DNA of 18,094 bases, taken from the NCBI GenBank assembly GCA_021798135.1, contig JAJZYI010000028.1:1-18094 (forward strand). Direction: 5' to 3'. The position numbers were made by a program, and so were the translations under genes. This stretch comes from Actinomycetes bacterium. Lineage in GTDB: Bacteria; Actinomycetota; Acidimicrobiia; Acidimicrobiales; UBA8190. Below are positions 1 through 6,894 of this stretch, piece by piece; position 1 is the first letter of the stretch, and each line of letters opens with the position of its first letter. Below the pieces are notes generated by a model. It made no database searches, was not told the origin of the DNA, and was given only the letters and a program-made list of their open reading frames with translations.

Positions 1-1266
1 CCGGTGTCACGGGCGTGGGCCGAGCGCGCGGCCGGGCTGGTGGCGTGGCTCTCGGCACTGGATCCCGCCATGGAGCTCAGCCCGGTGGGGGGAGCCGAGC
101 AGCCCGAGGTCGAGGGATCAGGCTCGGTCGTGGTCGTCCAGCCGGGCGCCTCGGGCGCGAGGCTCGACCGGTCCTCGGGGGCCGGCGGCGCCCTGTACCG
201 GGCCCTGGCCGCCGCCACCGGGAGCGCCGGTGCCGGCGTGCGGTGGGAAGCGCCCGTCCGCCGGCTGACCCGAGCGAACGGCCGGCGCGTCGACGGCGTC
301 GAGCTCGTGTCCGGCGAGCGGGTCGCTGCGGACGCCGTGGTCCTCGCCTGCGGGGGCTACGAGTTCGACGAGGAGCTGAAGCGCGACCACCTGCGTGCCT
401 ACCCGGTGCACTTCTACGGGAACCCCGGCAACACGGGCGACGGGGTTCGCATGGCTCAGGACGTCGGCGCCTCCCTGTGGCACATGAACCAGATGGTCGG
501 GAGGGCCATCGGGCGGTTCCGGCTGCCCGACGGGACCGACATGGGCTTCATCATCGGCATCGGCCCGCCCGGGTACGTCATCACGGACCGCCATGGCAAC
601 CGGTTCGCCGACGAGGAGCCGCAGGCCGCGCTCCTGCACGGCTTCTACTACGAGCTCCTGGCCTTCGACCACCGCCGCGGCGAGTACCCGAGGATCCCCT
701 GCTACTGGTTCTTCGACGAGCGCAGGCGGCGTGCCGGGCCGCTCACGTACCCGCACATCGGTGCGGTCGGCGTCGGCCTGTACGACTGGAGCGAGGACAA
801 CGCCCGGGAGATCGAGGCCGGGTGGGTCCACCGGGGCGCGTCGGTGGAGGAGGCCGCCGCGGCAGCGGGCGTGCTCGACCCGGCGCGCGCCGCGGCGAGC
901 GTGAGCGCCTACAACGACGGGTGCAGGACCGGCAGCGACCCCTTCGGCCGGCCGCCTGCGAGCCTGGTGCCGCTGGACTCGCCGCCGTACTACTGCGTGC
1001 CGCTGTGGCCCGGCGGTTCGAACACCAGCGGAGGGCCGCGCCGCGACGAGCGCTCCCGCGTGCTGGACGTCTTCGGCGCCGCCATCCCCGGGCTGTACGC
1101 CGCGGGCGAGCTGGGCCAGGCCGTCGGCCTGCGGTACCCGGCCGACGGCAGCAACCTGTCCGAGGCGATGTGCTTCGGGCAGATCGCCGGCGAGGAGGCC
1201 GCCAGGTTCGCGGCTGCCGGCGACGGCGCCCCGGTGCCGTCACGGCCGGCGCCCGCCGCCGGGTGA
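1..1266 (+). CDS. FAD-dependent oxidoreductase, fumarate reductase/3-ketosteroid dehydrogenase-like (5' partial)
   Basis: C-terminal roughly 420 residues of an FAD_binding_2-family flavoprotein, the family of fumarate reductase flavoproteins and 3-ketosteroid 1-dehydrogenases. The reading frame is open to the left edge. The N-terminal dinucleotide-binding GxGxxG that the family needs is absent, so the gene begins outside the window and the GTG at base 4 is probably not its start. Visible family signs are the VLACGGYEF strand, a GNTGDG segment near residue 140, and the C-terminal FAD-binding block AAGELGQAVGLRYP followed by GSNLSEAMCFGQIAGEEAA (about residues 365-400). The likely reaction is introduction or reduction of a C=C bond next to a carbonyl, in the cytoplasm. 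The substrate is not readable. A promoter-like site and a 167-base gap separate it from the cupin gene, so it may end a preceding transcript. The family call is firm; the exact activity is inference. Confidence 0.85.
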   Translation, partial: PVSRAWAERAAGLVAWLSALDPAMELSPVGGAEQPEVEGSGSVVVVQPGASGARLDRSSGAGGALYRALAAATGSAGAGVRWEAPVRRLTRANGRRVDGVELVSGERVAADAVVLACGGYEFDEELKRDHLRAYPVHFYGNPGNTGDGVRMAQDVGASLWHMNQMVGRAIGRFRLPDGTDMGFIIGIGPPGYVITDRHGNRFADEEPQAALLHGFYYELLAFDHRRGEYPRIPCYWFFDERRRRAGPLTYPHIGAVGVGLYDWSEDNAREIEAGWVHRGASVEEAAAAAGVLDPARAAASVSAYNDGCRTGSDPFGRPPASLVPLDSPPYYCVPLWPGGSNTSGGPRRDERSRVLDVFGAAIPGLYAAGELGQAVGLRYPADGSNLSEAMCFGQIAGEEAARFAAAGDGAPVPSRPAPAAG

Positions 1267-1280
1267 TCCGCCGCCGTCCC

Positions 1281-1310
1281 TTGCGTCGTTAGGGATACGA
1301 CAACTACACT
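1281..1310 (+). promoter_or_regulatory. Candidate promoter with internal inverted repeat, upstream of the bicupin gene
   Basis: TTGCGT at 1281-1286 and TACACT at 1305-1310 are separated by 18 bases, a plausible sigma-70-type pair in a rare AT-richer patch. Between them lies the inverted repeat GTCGT-N7-ACGAC (1285-1301), and GACAACTA at 1299-1306 recurs in the promoter region of the MarR gene at 17386-17393. A repressor bound here would block the promoter. The predicted transcript would have a leader of roughly 120 bases before the cupin start. Judged by eye only. Confidence 0.4.
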
Positions 1311-1433
1311 CCATCCAGACACGCCAGGGTCCCCTGTCGGGTCGGGGAGGGAGTCTTGCACCGCCGGGCGGGCGACGCCACCGCGTCGTCGTCGCGGGCG
1401 GGTGAGGCTGGAACGATAGCGAGGAGCGGACCG

Positions 1434-2201
1434 ATGGTCACGCAGCACGCGTCGGGCAGGGCACGCCTGGCCGATATCCCGTGGGAGATGTACCCCGATC
1501 CCCACGATCGGCCCACGTCGCCGGTGAAGGTCGTCTCCCCGGACGACCCCAACATCCTGTACGTGAAGTTCGACCCCAACTTCACGGCGGGCGAGCACTG
1601 GCACCCGCACGACACCGTCTACATCATCACGCAGGGGTCCCTGCGCTTCGGCAACGAGGGGACCTTCGGTCCCGGCGACGTGCGGTGGGTCAAGGGCGGG
1701 CACTCCTACGGCCCGGAGGAGGCCGGCCCCGAGGGCGTGGAGTTCCTCCTCATGAGCCTGGGCGGCCCGATCGGCCTGAACTGGTCGGACATCTACGAGC
1801 CGCCGCACCTGGACGCGCACGGGGACGACGTGGCCGGCCGGGCTCGCCTGTCGGAGGTCGAGTGGGAGATGTACCCCGACCCCTACGGCCGGCCCACGTC
1901 GCCGGTGAAGGTGCTGTCGGCCGACAGCCCCAACATCCTGTACGTGAAGTTCGACCCCAACTTCACGGCGGGCGAGCACTGGCACCCCGACGACACGATC
2001 TACTTCATCACCAAGGGCTCGCTCCGGTTCGGCGACGAGGGGACGTTCGGGGTGAACGACGTCCGGTGGGTCCGCGGCGGCCACTCGTACGGTCCCGAGG
2101 AGGCCGGTCCCGACGGCGTGGAGTTCTTCCTCGTCAGCCCCAGCCCGGTCGGCCTGAACTGGTCCGACCTGGTGCCGCCGCCGAGCGGCGCGATCGCTTG
2201 A
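1434..2201 (+). CDS. Two-domain cupin (bicupin) protein
   Basis: A 255-residue protein built from two near-identical cupin domains (about residues 8-119 and 135-245). Start ATG 1434 is chosen because GAGGAG (1421-1426) lies 7 bases upstream; an in-frame upstream GTG or TTG would add an atypical Arg/Ser-rich tail. Each domain has the cupin metal-site pair H-x-H (H55/H57 and H182/H184) in AGEHWHP and a third His (H90, H217) in the second cupin motif, GGHSYGPEEAG. The Glu normally found in motif 1 is replaced by Thr in both domains, so each site would be a three-His site or have another fourth ligand. Cupins of this size act as dioxygenases, isomerases, decarboxylases or sugar/ligand-binding proteins. 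The neighbouring dehydrogenase and importer suggest a catabolic enzyme, but no reaction can be assigned. No signal peptide, so probably cytoplasmic. Confidence 0.85.
   Translation: MVTQHASGRARLADIPWEMYPDPHDRPTSPVKVVSPDDPNILYVKFDPNFTAGEHWHPHDTVYIITQGSLRFGNEGTFGPGDVRWVKGGHSYGPEEAGPEGVEFLLMSLGGPIGLNWSDIYEPPHLDAHGDDVAGRARLSEVEWEMYPDPYGRPTSPVKVLSADSPNILYVKFDPNFTAGEHWHPDDTIYFITKGSLRFGDEGTFGVNDVRWVRGGHSYGPEEAGPDGVEFFLVSPSPVGLNWSDLVPPPSGAIA
1455..2168 (+). repeat. Internal tandem duplication inside the bicupin gene
   Basis: Bases 1455-1790 and 1836-2168 are two copies of one cupin-domain coding unit, offset by 381 bases (127 codons) and by 378 near the end, after loss of one codon. The segment 1547-1606 is identical, base for base, to 1928-1987 (60 bases), and the flanking block around the GTGGGAGATG motif is also nearly identical. 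Such conservation at synonymous positions indicates a recent duplication or ongoing gene conversion. Confidence 0.95.
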
Positions 2202-2227
2202 CCCCGGCCAGCCTGTCGACGTCGGAG

Positions 2228-2232
2228 GGAGG
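2228..2232 (+). promoter_or_regulatory. Ribosome binding site deciding the start of the zinc dehydrogenase
   Basis: GGAGG lies 8 bases before GTG 2241. The GTG at 2232 overlaps this site and has no properly spaced Shine-Dalgarno sequence, so 2241 is preferred. It gives the family-typical N-terminus FAAVYHGRGDVR. Confidence 0.75.
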
Positions 2233-2240
2233 TGCCACCG

Positions 2241-3302
2241 GTGTTCGCCGCTGTCTACCACGGGCGAGGTGACGTTCGGATCGAGGACGTGCCCGAGCCC
2301 TCACCGGGACCCGGCGAGGTCAAGATCCGCAACCTGGCCAACGGGATCTGCGGGACGGACCTGAAGGAGTTCTACACGGGCCCGGTCTTCACCCCGGTGG
2401 AGCCCCACCCCCTCACCGGCAAGGTGCTGCCGGTGATCCTGGGGCACGAGTTCTGCGGCACCGTGACCGAGGTCGGGGACGGCGTGACCGACGTCACGCC
2501 GGGCGAGCTCGTCGCCGTCGAGCCGGTCTCGTGGTGCGGGACCTGCGACGCGTGCCGGCGGGGCAGCTACAACCTCTGCCCGAAGATCGCCTTCCACGGG
2601 GTGATGACCGACGGCGGCGGCCTGGCCGAGTACACGGTGGTGGGCCGGCGCATGGTGCACAGGCTCCCTGCGGGCGTGACGCCCGAGCAGGGCGCCCTGA
2701 TCGAGCCGATGGCCGTCGCCTACCACGGCGTCAAGCGGGCCGGGCTGGTCCCCGGCCAGCGCGCCGCCGTCTACGGGGCTGGACCGATCGGGATCGGCGC
2801 CTTCCTGGGCCTTCGGGCGCGCGGGATCGAGGACGTCATCGTCGTCGAGCCGTCGGCGGCCCGCCGGGCCGCGGTCGAGCGCCTCGGCTGCACCGCGGCG
2901 ATCGACCCGACCACCGAGGACGCCGCCGCCGCCATCACCGACCTGACCGGCGGTCTCGGCGCCGACGCGTCCCTCGACGCCGCTGGCTCGCCCGACAGCT
3001 TCCTCACCGCGCTCCGCTCGACGCGCTCGCAGGGCCGGCTCGTGACCATCGCGGTGTTCGAGGAACCCGTGCCGTTCCAGCCCAACGACCTGCTGTTCAC
3101 CGAGATCGAGATCACGTCGTCGATGGCCTACTGCGACGACTTCCCCGAGGTCATCGACCTGATGGCGAAGGGGGCGTACCCCACCGACGGCTGGGTCGAG
3201 CACATCGGCCTCGACGGCCTGGTCGACCACGGCTTCCCGTCGCTGCGCAGCGGGTCGGCGATGAAGCTGGTCGTCGACATCCCCGGCGGCGAGGCGGCAT
3301 GA
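2241..3302 (+). CDS. Zinc-dependent medium-chain dehydrogenase (butanediol/polyol dehydrogenase-like)
   Basis: A 353-residue MDR-family NAD(P)-dependent alcohol dehydrogenase, full length for the family. Catalytic zinc ligands visible are C37 (in GICGTD), H69-E70 (in GHEFCG) and probably E155 (in IEPMAVAYHG). The structural zinc loop has the four cysteines C99, C102, C105 and C113. The nucleotide-binding motif GAGPIG is at 179-184. The overall pattern matches the (R,R)-butanediol dehydrogenase, sorbitol dehydrogenase and threonine dehydrogenase branch: oxidation of a secondary alcohol or vicinal diol to a ketone in the cytoplasm. It follows the bicupin gene by 39 bases and its stop overlaps the next start (ATGA), so the three are probably cotranscribed. 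The substrate class is inference. Confidence 0.9.
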   Translation: MFAAVYHGRGDVRIEDVPEPSPGPGEVKIRNLANGICGTDLKEFYTGPVFTPVEPHPLTGKVLPVILGHEFCGTVTEVGDGVTDVTPGELVAVEPVSWCGTCDACRRGSYNLCPKIAFHGVMTDGGGLAEYTVVGRRMVHRLPAGVTPEQGALIEPMAVAYHGVKRAGLVPGQRAAVYGAGPIGIGAFLGLRARGIEDVIVVEPSAARRAAVERLGCTAAIDPTTEDAAAAITDLTGGLGADASLDAAGSPDSFLTALRSTRSQGRLVTIAVFEEPVPFQPNDLLFTEIEITSSMAYCDDFPEVIDLMAKGAYPTDGWVEHIGLDGLVDHGFPSLRSGSAMKLVVDIPGGEAA

Positions 3303-3784
3303 GCGCGGCGCAGCGGTCCCCGTGGCACGTGGGCGTGCTCGTGGCCGACCTCGACAAGGCCGTCGCCGAGCTCGGCGTGTCGATTGGCACGACGTTCACC
3401 CCGCCCGCCGTCGTCCGCTTCGAGCACGTCGAGGATCCCGACCCACGTGCCGTGGACATCCGCGTCGCGTTCTCGCGCGGAGCCGTGCCCCAGCTCGAGC
3501 TCATCGAGGGGCCGCCGGGGGAGGGCATCTACTCGCTCGCCACCTACGGCCCCGGCCTGCACCACCTCGGCTACTGGGAGGACGACATCGACCGGCGCTT
3601 CCCGGAGCGGGTGCGCGCCGGGTCGACCTGTGTGGCCAAGGTGGTGGGACCCGACGGGGGGCTGGTCGCCTGGTACGGCACCACCGCCGCCAGCCCCGGC
3701 GTGCTGGCCGAGTACATCGACGCGGGCGCCCGGCTCGCCATCGAGGCGTTCGTGGCCACCGGGGACGTGTCGCACCTCGGCTAG
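3299..3784 (+). CDS. VOC-superfamily (glyoxalase-like) protein
   Basis: A 161-residue protein of the vicinal oxygen chelate superfamily (glyoxalase_4-like). It begins with the beta-strand motif WHVGVLVADLDKAVAEL. Candidate metal ligands are H10, E67 or E70 (QLELIEG), H88/H89 (LHHLGYW) and E138 (LAEYID), spaced as in two-module VOC enzymes. ATG 3299 overlaps the stop of the zinc dehydrogenase by four bases, indicating translational coupling. Family members act as epimerases, dioxygenases, lyases or isomerases. With the adjacent dehydrogenase it might isomerise or cleave a hydroxy-ketone, but this is inference. A strong hairpin begins at its stop codon, so it is likely the last gene of the bicupin transcript. 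Confidence 0.85.
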   Translation: MSAAQRSPWHVGVLVADLDKAVAELGVSIGTTFTPPAVVRFEHVEDPDPRAVDIRVAFSRGAVPQLELIEGPPGEGIYSLATYGPGLHHLGYWEDDIDRRFPERVRAGSTCVAKVVGPDGGLVAWYGTTAASPGVLAEYIDAGARLAIEAFVATGDVSHLG

Positions 3785-3815
3785 CGACGCGAGCGCACCG
3801 CGGTGCGCGCGTCGC
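3784..3815 (+). terminator. Hairpin terminator after the VOC gene
   Basis: GCGACGC-(GA bulge)-GCGCACC pairs with GGTGCGC-GCGTCGC around a GC loop: 14 base pairs with one two-base bulge, starting on the last base of the VOC stop codon. There is no T-tract, which is common for actinobacterial terminators. It would close the bicupin-dehydrogenase-VOC transcript. Confidence 0.6.
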
Positions 3816-3950
3816 CGGCCGCCCGGCGCCATGCAGGCACGTGTGGACGACGAAAGCGAGGTAGCAGAAGAGCCATCGGCATCCGACCAGTGGGTGCGGC
3901 GGAGGCAGCCACCGCACGGGGCGCTCCCGCCCCGCCAATGACCAAGACGA

Positions 3951-3978
3951 CCGGCCGGGTCGCACACGCCCCGGCCGG
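3951..3978 (+). other. Hairpin in the leader of the ABC importer
   Basis: CCGGCCGGG (3951-3959) pairs perfectly with CCCGGCCGG (3970-3978) around a 10-base loop, 42 bases before the lipoprotein start. A 28-codon open frame (ATG 3938, stop TGA 4022-4024) runs through it and ends in an ATGA overlap with the lipoprotein start. No Shine-Dalgarno precedes it, so I do not call it a gene. I saw no convincing -35/-10 pair between 3816 and 4020. The hairpin may be an attenuator, a 5' mRNA stabiliser or simple GC-rich sequence. Confidence 0.4.
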
Positions 3979-4020
3979 CCGGTATCGACTCCAGCATCGA
4001 ACGAGGGGACGGATCACGTC

Positions 4021-5241
4021 ATGACCAAGTTGCGCCACGTACGGGTGGTCGCCGGGCTGCTGGCAGCCGCGGTGGTCCTCGCTGCGTGCAGTAGCTCATC
4101 GTCCGGGACGGCGGCGTCACACGCCGTGTCGTCGTCAGCGTCGTCGTCGGCGTCGTCCGGCGCGTCGTCGGCCAGCACCAGCGCCGCCTACAAGGTGGCC
4201 GAGGCACGGGTGGCCGAGTTCCTGAAGCCGCCGTCGGCGACCCTGCCGGTCACGTCCACGGTCACCGTTCCGAAGGGGCAGCTCAAGATCGCCTACACCT
4301 GGTGCGCGGTGGTCGTCTGCACCGAGATCGCGGCGGGCATCCAGTCGGCGGCCCAGGCGCTGGGAGCGCAGTTCGTCCCCTTCCACCACCAGGACACCGC
4401 CAGCACGGTGGGCACCGCCTTCACGAACGCCCTGTCGGCCAACCCGAGCATGGTGCTGACCTCCGGTGACCCGGTCCAGTGGTACCAGCAGCAGCTCAAC
4501 CAGCTGAACGCCAAGCACGTGCCGGTCGTCGCCTGGTCGATCCCGGAGGCGTACCACGCCCCCGGCTTCACGGCCAACCTGATCTCCAACGACGACTACT
4601 TCTTCCAGGGCATGCTCGAGGCGGACTACGTGGCCGTCCAGACCCACGGTCACGCCAACGTCGTGCTCGAGAGCGCACCGCAGTACCCGGTGCTCGCCAC
4701 GCAGTCGGCCGGGTTCAACTACGAGTTCCCGAAGGTCTGCCCCGGGTGCCAGGTGACGACGGACAACTTCAGCGTCCCGCAGCTCGTTTCCGGGGCCAAC
4801 GTCACGGCGACGGTGAGCACGCTGCAGAAGGACCCGAAGGCCGACTGGCTGGTGGCGACGTGCGCCTGCCTGATCTCCCAGCAGCTGGCCACGGCCATCA
4901 GCAACGCCGGGTTCACGGGCCTGAAGGCGATCGAGTCCGACGGTGTCGCCGCCAACTACCAGATGATGAGGAACCACCAGCTGATCGCGGCGGACATCGC
5001 GCTGGCCGAGCACTACCTGGGCTGGCTGGCGGTGAACGACGGCCTGCTGGCCATGGACGGCAAGCCGGTCCCGAAGTTCCCGGCGCCGCCGAACACCACG
5101 GTGCCTGGTCACCCGGACGTGCTGGTGAGCGGTCTGCCCATCCAGATCCTCACACCGTCGGACGTCCCGGGCCCGAACCAGGTGTACACGCCCGTCCCGA
5201 ACTACCAGGCCCAGTTCAAGAAGCTCTGGGGGCTCGGCTGA
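4021..5241 (+). CDS. ABC transporter substrate-binding lipoprotein (periplasmic-binding-protein type 1, sugar class)
   Basis: A 406-residue secreted solute receptor. The N-terminus has a basic start, a hydrophobic core (about residues 9-22) and the lipobox LAAC with lipidated C23, so it is anchored outside the membrane. Residues 24-56 form a Ser/Ala low-complexity linker. The rest has the two-lobed fold of ribose/autoinducer-type binding proteins (for example KIAYTWC at 89, then EIAAGIQSAAQALGAQFVPF). Apart from C23 there are six cysteines in three close pairs: C95/C100, C240/C243 and C281/C283. GAGGGG at 4003-4008 is a rather distant ribosome site. It precedes the double ATPase and permease of the same importer type. 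The ligand is unknown; the family includes pentose, inositol and non-sugar binders. Confidence 0.9.
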   Translation: MTKLRHVRVVAGLLAAAVVLAACSSSSSGTAASHAVSSSASSSASSGASSASTSAAYKVAEARVAEFLKPPSATLPVTSTVTVPKGQLKIAYTWCAVVVCTEIAAGIQSAAQALGAQFVPFHHQDTASTVGTAFTNALSANPSMVLTSGDPVQWYQQQLNQLNAKHVPVVAWSIPEAYHAPGFTANLISNDDYFFQGMLEADYVAVQTHGHANVVLESAPQYPVLATQSAGFNYEFPKVCPGCQVTTDNFSVPQLVSGANVTATVSTLQKDPKADWLVATCACLISQQLATAISNAGFTGLKAIESDGVAANYQMMRNHQLIAADIALAEHYLGWLAVNDGLLAMDGKPVPKFPAPPNTTVPGHPDVLVSGLPIQILTPSDVPGPNQVYTPVPNYQAQFKKLWGLG

Positions 5242-5255
5242 CCGGTCCGGGCGCA

Positions 5256-5294
5256 GGGGTGCGGGTGGGCGGCGCAGCCGCCCACCCGCACCCC
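5256..5294 (+). terminator. Perfect 18-bp intercistronic hairpin between receptor and ATPase genes
   Basis: Bases 5256-5273 and 5277-5294 are perfectly complementary over 18 base pairs with a GCA loop, starting 14 bases after the lipoprotein stop. There is no T-tract. In sugar importers such a hairpin usually protects the receptor mRNA or stops part of the transcription, so that more receptor than ATPase is made. That role is inference; the structure is seen directly. Confidence 0.7.
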
Positions 5295-5328
5295 CCCGGG
5301 TCGGCTCCCGGAAGGGGGATGACGCGCC

Positions 5329-6894
5329 ATGGCTGAACCGACGCTGGCCGAGCGGACCAACGGCACCCGGCCCCGGGAGCTGCTGCTCGACATCGCCAGC
5401 CTCTCCAAGACGTTCCCCGGGCAGGTCGCCCTCGACGGCGCCAGCTTCCACGTGCGTGCCGGCGAGGTCCACGCGCTGCTGGGGCTGAACGGCTCGGGGA
5501 AGTCGACCCTCATCAAGATCCTCTCCGGCTACCACCGCGAGGACCCCGGCGCCGAGGTCCGGATCTTCGGGACGCCGGTGGCCGCCCACGGCGCCAAGGC
5601 GGCCTTCCCCGGACGCGTCGCCATGCTGCACCAGGACCTCGGCCTGATCGCCAACATGAGCGTCGCCGAGAACATGGGGCTGGGGGCGAGGTTCGTCACC
5701 GACGCGGTCGGCAGGATCCGCTGGCGCGAGCAGCGGGCCGTCGCGGCGCAGGCCTGCGGGCGCCTCGGCCTGGCCGTCGACCCGCGAGCCAAGGTCGCCG
5801 ACCTCGACGCCTCCACCCGGGTGCTGGTGGGTATGGCCCGTGCCATCCAGAGCCTCGACCAGGTGTCGGGCTCGCTGGTGTTCGCCGACGAGCCGACCGC
5901 CGCGCTCGGCCGTGCGGACGTGGAACGCGTGTTCCGGGGCCTGCGCGAGCTCGCCGGCGCCGGTGCCGGCGTGGTCGTCGTCACCCACCGGCTCGAAGAG
6001 GTCCTGGCGTTCTGCGACAGCCTGACCGTGCTGCGCGACGGCAGGACCATCGCCGAGGGACCGACGGCCGACATGGACAAGCCGACCCTGGCGTCGCTGC
6101 TGACGGGGCGGGCCGACGCCGGCAGCGGGCACCTCGCCGACCCCGAGCGCCCGGCCGGAGCGCCGCAGGGCGCCGGCCGGGCGCCCGTGCTCCAGGTCAG
6201 GTCCCTGCGCGGGCACGTCGTCGACCACCTGACGTTCGACGTGGCGCCGGGCGAGGTCGTGGGCGTGGCGGGCGTCGTGGGCTCGGGCCGCGAGGAGGTC
6301 GGCGCCCTCCTGGTCGGCGCTGTCAGGCGCTGTCGCGGCGAGGTCAGCGTGCGCGGCAAGGTGCTCGGTCCCGGCCGGCAGCACTCGGCGCGGGCGGGGG
6401 TGGGCTACGTCCCCCCGGACCGCAAGCGCCAGGGGCTGCTGGCCCGGATGAGCGTGGCGCAGAACGTGACGGTCAGCGCGGAGGTCTCCCGGTTCGGCGG
6501 GGCGATGCTCGACCGCGGCCGGGCGGACCGGGTGATCGACGAGTGGATCCGCCGGGTCTCGCTGGACCCGCCGGACCCGAGGCGGCGCGTGTCGCTGCTG
6601 AGCGGGGGCAACCAGCAGAAGGTCGTGCTGAGCCGCTGGCTGCGCCTCGACCCCGCGGTGTTCGTGCTCGACGACCCCATGCAGGGCGTGGACTTCTCCG
6701 CCAAGGCGGCCATCTACACCATCATCCGGGAGACGGCGGCCAGGGGGTCCGGCGTCGTCCTCATCTCGTCGGACTCGATCGAGCTCGCCGACGTGGCCGA
6801 CCGGGTGCTCGTCCTGCGCGAGGGGCGTGTCGCCGCAGAGCTGCACGGCCGCGACCTGACGTCGGAGCGCATCATCATGGAGGTTGAGGGTTGA
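5329..6894 (+). CDS. Ribose-type ABC transporter ATPase with two nucleotide-binding domains
   Basis: A 521-residue RbsA/MglA-like fusion of two ATPase domains. Domain 1 (about 17-262) has Walker A GLNGSGKST with K58, Walker B LVFADEPT (E188) and switch H220, but its signature is LDAST (159-163) instead of an LSxGE/LSGGQ motif. Domain 2 (about 286-521) has a degenerate Walker A (GVVGSGRE, R321 in place of Lys), an intact signature LSGGNQQK (424-431), Walker B VFVLDDP with D449 in place of the catalytic Glu, and ISSDS in the switch region. The Arg and Ser changes are typical of this family; the LDAST and D449 changes are more unusual. Start ATG 5329 follows GGAAGGGGG. The stop overlaps the permease start (TTGA). 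It drives import together with the flanking genes from the cytoplasmic side of the membrane. Confidence 0.93.
   Translation: MAEPTLAERTNGTRPRELLLDIASLSKTFPGQVALDGASFHVRAGEVHALLGLNGSGKSTLIKILSGYHREDPGAEVRIFGTPVAAHGAKAAFPGRVAMLHQDLGLIANMSVAENMGLGARFVTDAVGRIRWREQRAVAAQACGRLGLAVDPRAKVADLDASTRVLVGMARAIQSLDQVSGSLVFADEPTAALGRADVERVFRGLRELAGAGAGVVVVTHRLEEVLAFCDSLTVLRDGRTIAEGPTADMDKPTLASLLTGRADAGSGHLADPERPAGAPQGAGRAPVLQVRSLRGHVVDHLTFDVAPGEVVGVAGVVGSGREEVGALLVGAVRRCRGEVSVRGKVLGPGRQHSARAGVGYVPPDRKRQGLLARMSVAQNVTVSAEVSRFGGAMLDRGRADRVIDEWIRRVSLDPPDPRRRVSLLSGGNQQKVVLSRWLRLDPAVFVLDDPMQGVDFSAKAAIYTIIRETAARGSGVVLISSDSIELADVADRVLVLREGRVAAELHGRDLTSERIIMEVEG
6879..6893 (+). promoter_or_regulatory. Ribosome binding site supporting a TTG start for the permease
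   Basis: GGAGG at 6879-6883 lies 7 bases before TTG 6891, which overlaps the ATPase stop (TTGA). The next ATG in frame (6962) would cut off 24 residues and has no comparable site, so the TTG start is preferred. Confidence 0.75.

Noticed and set aside
2232..2240. GTG 2232 as the zinc dehydrogenase start
   Set aside because: It overlaps the ribosome binding site GGAGG (2228-2232). GTG 2241 has correct spacing and the usual N-terminus.
5319..5336. Five-codon frame (ATG at 5319) overlapping the ATPase start
   Set aside because: It sits in the ribosome-binding region of the ATPase gene and is too short to separate from chance.
4135..6846. A 903-codon open frame on the minus strand across the importer genes
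   Set aside because: It runs opposite to receptor and ATPase genes with clear motifs. Long antisense frames are expected in very GC-rich DNA, and its product has no recognisable domain.
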